Position numbers and translations under genes: made by a program
NCBI GenBank assembly: GCA_913009925.1
Contig: CAJVWY010000003.1
Coordinates: 1 to 18,075, forward strand
Direction: 5' to 3'
From: an uncultured bacterium
GTDB lineage: Bacteria; Actinomycetota; Thermoleophilia; BMS3ABIN01
DNA: 18,075 nt
Shown: positions 14,057 to 18,075 of the stretch, in pieces
Numbering within the stretch: the stretch's first letter is position 1
Layout of the letters: each line of letters starts with the position of its first letter
The notes under the pieces: model-generated
Told to the model about the DNA's origin: nothing
What the model saw: only the letters and a program-made list of their open reading frames with translations
Databases searched by the model: none

Positions 14057-14833
14057 CTATTCTACCAGTCGGCGCTGCATGCTTCTTACCGCCAGCTCCG
14101 TCAGGATGATCGTCGAACCCAGCGCCCAGACTGTTTCGGGGATGAGCGAAGGGGTGATGCGGGCCAGCGTCAGCGAACGCATGATGTCGACAAAGCTTGT
14201 CAGGGGGATGATCCAGGCGATCACCTGGACCGGCTCCGGGAACCGCGATATGGGGAAGAAGGTGCCGCAGAGGAACTGGGCGGGAAGTACGAAGCCTGCG
14301 AAATAGAAATGAAAGTATTCCATCTGGGCGATGCGGCTGGTGACGATGATGGCGATGGCGGCGAAATTGAATGCCGCCAGGAGAGTGATCACGGGCAGCA
14401 ACAGTACCGAGGGGTTATGGAAGACTCCCAAGAAGGCCAGGATGACCAGCACCAGCGTCGAGGTTACCAGTCCCCTGGTGGCGCCCCAGGCGATCTCGGC
14501 CATCCCCACCTCGGCGGCGCTCACCGGAGTGGAGATGATCCCCTCGAAGGTGTTCTGCATGCGCATGCGGAAATAGGAGCCGTAAGTGCATTCGAAGGTG
14601 GCCTGCATGATGGCGGCGATTCCCAGGATCCCGGGGGCGACGAACTCCAGGTAGGGCACCCCCTCCATCTGGTCGATATAGGAGCCGATGCCGATGCCGA
14701 AAACGAAGATGAACAGGATGGGTTCGGCCAGGGCCGGGAAGATATTGAACTTCCAGAGGGTCAGGTAAACCTGGGCGTTGCGCAACCAGACGCGCGAGAA
14801 GGCGGAGGTGACCGACAGGAGGCCCTGGTTCAT
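14057..14833 (-). CDS. ABC-2 type exporter permease (NodJ-like)
   Basis: 258 residues with six predicted membrane spans. The layout is the ABC-2 plan: cytoplasmic N-terminus with WLRNAQVYLTLWKFNIFPALAEPILF, a FEGIISTPVSAAEVGMAE coupling segment in the middle, and the conserved FLCGTFFPISRFPEPVQVIAWIIPLTSFVDIMRS near the C-terminus. It pairs with the ATPase encoded upstream: their ORFs overlap by four bases (ATGA), typical of coupled translation. The NodI/NodJ branch exports lipo-oligosaccharides or drugs. The substrate cannot be told from sequence. Confidence 0.92.
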   Translation of the reverse strand: MNQGLLSVTSAFSRVWLRNAQVYLTLWKFNIFPALAEPILFIFVFGIGIGSYIDQMEGVPYLEFVAPGILGIAAIMQATFECTYGSYFRMRMQNTFEGIISTPVSAAEVGMAEIAWGATRGLVTSTLVLVILAFLGVFHNPSVLLLPVITLLAAFNFAAIAIIVTSRIAQMEYFHFYFAGFVLPAQFLCGTFFPISRFPEPVQVIAWIIPLTSFVDIMRSLTLARITPSLIPETVWALGSTIILTELAVRSMQRRLVE

Positions 14834-15735
14834 AGCCGGAGATCCCTGCCGGTAAGCTTGAGGAAGACGTCCTCCAGCGAGGAGGGCCGGAGCAGGCGCT
14901 CCATCTGTGAATATGCCGCCAGCAGATCGTCGAACTCATCCGGGGAACCGCCGTAGAAGTAAAGGTTCTGGCCGCTGGACCGGTGTTCCATGTGGCCGAA
15001 ACGCGATGTGATATGGGCATTGAGTGTCCGGCCGGCCCTCAGCTCCAGCACGTAAGGCGAAACATGCTCCCGGATGAGCTCCGTGGGGCTGCCTTCGGCC
15101 ACGGCCCGGGCGTGGTCCATGATCAGCACCCGGTCGCACAACTTCTGTGCTTCCTCCATGTAATGGGTGGTGAGCATGAGGGTGATCCCCTGCTCCTTGA
15201 GATCCAGCAGCCGGTCCCAGATCAGGTGGCGTACCTGGGGGTCGAGGCCGGTGGTCGGCTCATCCAGGATCAGCAGTTCCGGGTTGTTCACCAGGGCGCG
15301 GGCGATGACCAGGCGGCGCTTCATGCCTCCGGAGAGCGCCGGTATGGGGCTGTCGGCCCGGTCGCGCAGTTGCATGAAATCAAGCAGCTCGTGGCAACGG
15401 GTAGCGGCGTCGGCCCGGCCGATGCCGAAGTAGCGGGCGTATACCTCCAGGTTGCGGCAGGTGGAGAGGTCGGGGTCGAGGTTATTGTCCTGGGGCACCA
15501 CCCCCAGCCGTGCCTTGATACGGCGGGGTTCCTTCAGTACGTCCAGGCCGAACACGCTGAGCCTGCCCGACGTGGGACGGTTCAGACAGTAGATCATCCT
15601 CATGGTGGTTGTCTTGCCGGCGCCGTTGGGACCCACCAGGCCGTAGCAACTGCCCCGTTCGACCGCCAGGTCGAGGGACTCAACCGCCACCACATCATGG
15701 AAACGCTTGTGCAGCGATTTGGCTTCGACGATCAT
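14830..15735 (-). CDS. ABC exporter ATP-binding protein (NodI-like)
   Basis: 301 residues. Walker A GPNGAGKTTT (35-44), Q-loop VVPQDNNLDPDLS, signature LSGGMKRR (134-141), Walker B LLILDEPTTGLDP with catalytic E159, and switch H191 in LTTHYMEEA are all intact. The PQDNNLDPDLS and YARYFGI stretches place it with NodI and daunorubicin-resistance DrrA-like ATPases. A C-terminal ~75-residue domain follows, ending SLEDVFLKLTGR, usual for this branch. The start is the ATG at 15735, without a clear ribosome site, so it may be leaderless or weakly translated. It is first in the two-gene operon and divergent from copA. Confidence 0.93.
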   Translation of the reverse strand: MIVEAKSLHKRFHDVVAVESLDLAVERGSCYGLVGPNGAGKTTTMRMIYCLNRPTSGRLSVFGLDVLKEPRRIKARLGVVPQDNNLDPDLSTCRNLEVYARYFGIGRADAATRCHELLDFMQLRDRADSPIPALSGGMKRRLVIARALVNNPELLILDEPTTGLDPQVRHLIWDRLLDLKEQGITLMLTTHYMEEAQKLCDRVLIMDHARAVAEGSPTELIREHVSPYVLELRAGRTLNAHITSRFGHMEHRSSGQNLYFYGGSPDEFDDLLAAYSQMERLLRPSSLEDVFLKLTGRDLRL

Positions 15736-15845
15736 TGCTGCATCATAATGGTTAGCGGACTGAAGTTTCCAGTACCCCGCGGGCCCAGACGGGAGAGGGC
15801 CGCCACCGCTGAATCATGTTTCTTCTTCCCGTAAAGAGGAATTAA

Positions 15846-15851
15846 GATAAT
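15846..15851 (+). promoter_or_regulatory. Possible -10 box of copA
   Basis: A GATAAT hexamer (5 of 6 to consensus) lies in the 137-base divergent spacer, 21 bases before the copA ATG. No good -35 box is placed 16-18 bases upstream (TTCTTC is closest), so it may depend on an activator such as a MerR-type regulator. I see no clear CsoR or CueR operator, and a second AT-rich TATAAA at 15857 is an alternative. Confidence 0.3.
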
Positions 15852-15872
15852 GCGACTATAAAGGTTCTGGTG

Positions 15873-18075
15873 ATGTCGGAAGAAATTAAAAAAATAACGC
15901 TGCCCATCAGCGGCATGACCTGCGCCACCTGCGTGGAAAGCAATCAGAAGGTGCTGCGGGAGACACCGGGCGTGATCAGAGCGGATGTCAACCTGGCCAC
16001 GGAGAGGGCGACCGTCGAATATGATCCGGCCGCCGTATCGCCCGCCGATCTCATCTCCATCATCGACCAGGCCGGTTACTCGGTCATCACCGAGAAGGTG
16101 ACGGTCCCCGTGGGCGGCATGACCTGCGCCTCGTGCGTGGAGCGGGTGGAGAAAGTCCTGCGGGCCGCGGACGGGGTCATCTCGGCTTCGGTCAACCTGG
16201 CGACGGAGAAGGCGACGGTGGAGTTCACCGCCGGCTCGCTCACCATCGGCGATATCCGGCGGGCCATCGAGGCGGCGGGCTACACCGTGCTCATGACCGG
16301 TGATGACCAGACCGCCGGCGATGAGGACGTGGAGACCCGCATGCGGCGGCAGCAGTACAAACGGCTGCAGCTCAAGGTGCTGGTGGGCGCGGTCCTGTCC
16401 TTCCTCGTCTTCATCGGCAGCTTCCAGTGGTTCGGCGATCTGGGCCCGCTGAGCAACCCCTATGTGCTCTGGGCGCTGGCCACCCCCGTGCAGTTCTGGG
16501 TCGGCTGGCAGTTCTATATGGGCGCCTTCGCCGCGGCGCGCCACCGGACAACCAACATGAACACGCTGGTTGCGGTGGGGTCATCCGCCGCCTATTTTTA
16601 CAGCGTGACAGCGGTGCTGTTTCCCTCCTTCTTCGAAGAGAGGGGGCTGGGGGCGCCCGTTTATTTCGATACGGCGGCGGCGATCATCACCCTGATACTG
16701 TTCGGCCGCATGCTGGAGTTGCGGGCCAAGGGGCAGACATCGGATGCCATAAAGAAGCTCATCGGCCTCCGGCCCAGGACGGCGCGCATTATACGCGACG
16801 GGCAGGAGCAGGACGTGCCCGTGGAAGAGGTGCAGGTCGGCGACCTGGTGCTGGTCAGGCCGGGAGAGAGTGTGCCGGTGGACGGCGTGGTAGTCGAGGG
16901 CGAGTCCAGCATCGACGAGTCCATGATCACCGGCGAGAGCATGCCGGTGAACAAGAAACCCGGCAGCGAGGTCATCGGCGCCACCATCAACAGGATGGGC
17001 AGCTTCCGGTTCGAGGCGCTCAGAGTCGGCAAGGATACCGTCCTGGCCAATATCATCCGCCTGGTGCAGGAAGCGCAGGGTTCCAAACCGCCCATCGCCC
17101 GTATGGCGGATGTCATCGCCAGCTACTTTGTCCCCGCGGTGTTCGCTATCGCCTCCCTCACTTTCGTGATCTGGATGATCTTCGGTCCCGAACCGGCTTT
17201 TACTTTCGCGCTGTTGAACTTCGTGGCGGTACTCATCATCGCCTGTCCCTGCGCCCTGGGGCTGGCCACACCCACCGCCGTCATGGTGGGAACGGGCAAG
17301 GGCGCGGAAGAAGGCATACTCATACGCAGCGGCGACGCCCTGGAGACGGCCCACAAGCTGGACGCGGTAGTGCTGGACAAGACCGGCACCCTCACCAGCG
17401 GCGAGCCCACAGTCACGGATGTGATATCCGATTCGTGGGATGAGGAACGGGTACTGTGGCTGGCGGGCTCGGCGGAAAGGGGATCGGAGCACCCGCTGGG
17501 TGAAGCGATAGTCAACGGGGCCCGCCGCCGCGACCTCCAGTTGACCACCGCCCACTCCTTTCAGGCTATCGCCGGCCAGGGGATCGAGGCGGAGGTGGAC
17601 GGGCATGCGGTAATGGTGGGTAACCAGGCGCTGTTCACCGGCAAAGGGCAGCAGCTGGACGGACTGCTGGAGAGCGCCGAAAGCCTGTCCGGCCAGGGAA
17701 AGACCCCCATGTTCGTGGGTATCGACGGCCGCCCCGTGGCGGTCATCGGCGTGGCGGACACACTCAAGGAGAGTTCGCGACGGGCGGTGGACAGCCTGCG
17801 GCGCATGGGGCTGGAGGTGATCATGCTCACCGGCGACAACCGGAGGACGGCGGAAGCCGTGGGCCGCGAGGCCGGCGTGGATCGGGTGCTGGCCGAGGTA
17901 TTGCCGGAAGACAAGGCTCGTGAGGTGAAAAGGCTCCAGGATGAAGGGAAGCTGACGGCCATGGTCGGCGATGGCATCAATGACGCGCCGGCGCTGGCCC
18001 AGGCGGATGTGGGGATCGCCATCGGCACCGGCGCGGACGTGGCCATCGAGGCCGGGGACATCACCCTGATATCGG
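15873..18075 (+). CDS. copA: Copper-translocating P1B-type ATPase CopA (3' end beyond window)
   Basis: 734 complete codons from the ATG at 15873, then the window ends. Two tandem heavy-metal-associated domains carry GMTCATC (C17, C20) and GMTCASC (C85, C88). The membrane and catalytic core follows: SIDESMITGES actuator loop, transmembrane metal site C458-P-C460 in IIACPCALGLATPTA, phosphorylated D502 in LDKTGTLT, SEHPLGEA for ATP binding, MLTGDNRRTA and GDGINDAPALA. All are intact. The CPC motif marks Cu(I)/Ag(I) export, but the last membrane helices that confirm Cu selectivity lie outside the window. The ribosome site AAAGG lies 8 bases before the ATG. No copper chaperone or CsoR repressor gene is visible upstream. 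Confidence 0.95.
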   Translation, partial: MSEEIKKITLPISGMTCATCVESNQKVLRETPGVIRADVNLATERATVEYDPAAVSPADLISIIDQAGYSVITEKVTVPVGGMTCASCVERVEKVLRAADGVISASVNLATEKATVEFTAGSLTIGDIRRAIEAAGYTVLMTGDDQTAGDEDVETRMRRQQYKRLQLKVLVGAVLSFLVFIGSFQWFGDLGPLSNPYVLWALATPVQFWVGWQFYMGAFAAARHRTTNMNTLVAVGSSAAYFYSVTAVLFPSFFEERGLGAPVYFDTAAAIITLILFGRMLELRAKGQTSDAIKKLIGLRPRTARIIRDGQEQDVPVEEVQVGDLVLVRPGESVPVDGVVVEGESSIDESMITGESMPVNKKPGSEVIGATINRMGSFRFEALRVGKDTVLANIIRLVQEAQGSKPPIARMADVIASYFVPAVFAIASLTFVIWMIFGPEPAFTFALLNFVAVLIIACPCALGLATPTAVMVGTGKGAEEGILIRSGDALETAHKLDAVVLDKTGTLTSGEPTVTDVISDSWDEERVLWLAGSAERGSEHPLGEAIVNGARRRDLQLTTAHSFQAIAGQGIEAEVDGHAVMVGNQALFTGKGQQLDGLLESAESLSGQGKTPMFVGIDGRPVAVIGVADTLKESSRRAVDSLRRMGLEVIMLTGDNRRTAEAVGREAGVDRVLAEVLPEDKAREVKRLQDEGKLTAMVGDGINDAPALAQADVGIAIGTGADVAIEAGDITLIS

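Noticed and set aside
16427..17606. Long open frames in other frames within copA (plus 338 codons, minus 341 codons)
   Set aside because: The copA frame contains every P1B ATPase motif in order without interruption, and the others are low-complexity Arg/Gly/His-rich translations.

Overview
The window is high-GC bacterial DNA, dense with genes and with short spacers. It reads like a metagenome-assembled contig from a free-living, probably anaerobic bacterium. The polytopic membrane protein at 1509-2588 resembles proteins I associate with Actinobacteria, and the FmdE, CooT and DUF3842 genes fit an anaerobic lifestyle. A deep-branching actinobacterial lineage is my best guess, but the window has no rRNA or marker protein to settle this. 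Bases 1-52 are not genomic: they match the Illumina TruSeq universal adapter (48 of 52 positions), so the true contig starts at 53.

Layout. 53-5043 is all minus strand: a B12-binding radical SAM enzyme cut by the adapter, an unnamed seven-helix membrane protein, tRNA-Arg(CCU), D-alanine--D-alanine ligase, and a PLP-dependent class I/II aminotransferase directly upstream of the ligase. 5140-6016 is a plus-strand pair: a DUF4126-like membrane protein and an acylphosphatase with a TTG start. 6046-9844 (minus) is the most coherent unit. A sigma70-type promoter and a structured leader with a terminator-like stem and U7 tract precede DUF3842, a CooT-family nickel-binding protein, CbiM fused to a CbiN/PDGLE-like tail, CbiQ, and CbiO with a histidine-rich tail. 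It looks like a regulated nickel (or cobalt) uptake operon.

9971-12691 (plus) encodes a membrane histidine kinase (PAS, GAF, a seven-cysteine two-CW module, HisKA, HATPase) and a stand-alone CheY-like receiver, a likely two-component pair. 12688-13941 (minus) carries an FmdE-family protein followed by a polyprenol-phosphate mannosyltransferase. 14057-15735 (minus) is a NodI/NodJ-type ABC exporter with overlapping genes. 15873 to the end (plus) is a copper P-type ATPase with two metal-binding domains, cut by the window end.

Most of this is recognisable housekeeping, transport and signalling. The least explained parts are the leader RNA before the nickel operon, the role of DUF3842 in it, the Gln at the switch-His position of CbiO, the cysteine-rich sensor kinase, and a 35-bp repeat shared by two distant loci. 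I found no CRISPR array, phage, transposase or toxin-antitoxin pair.
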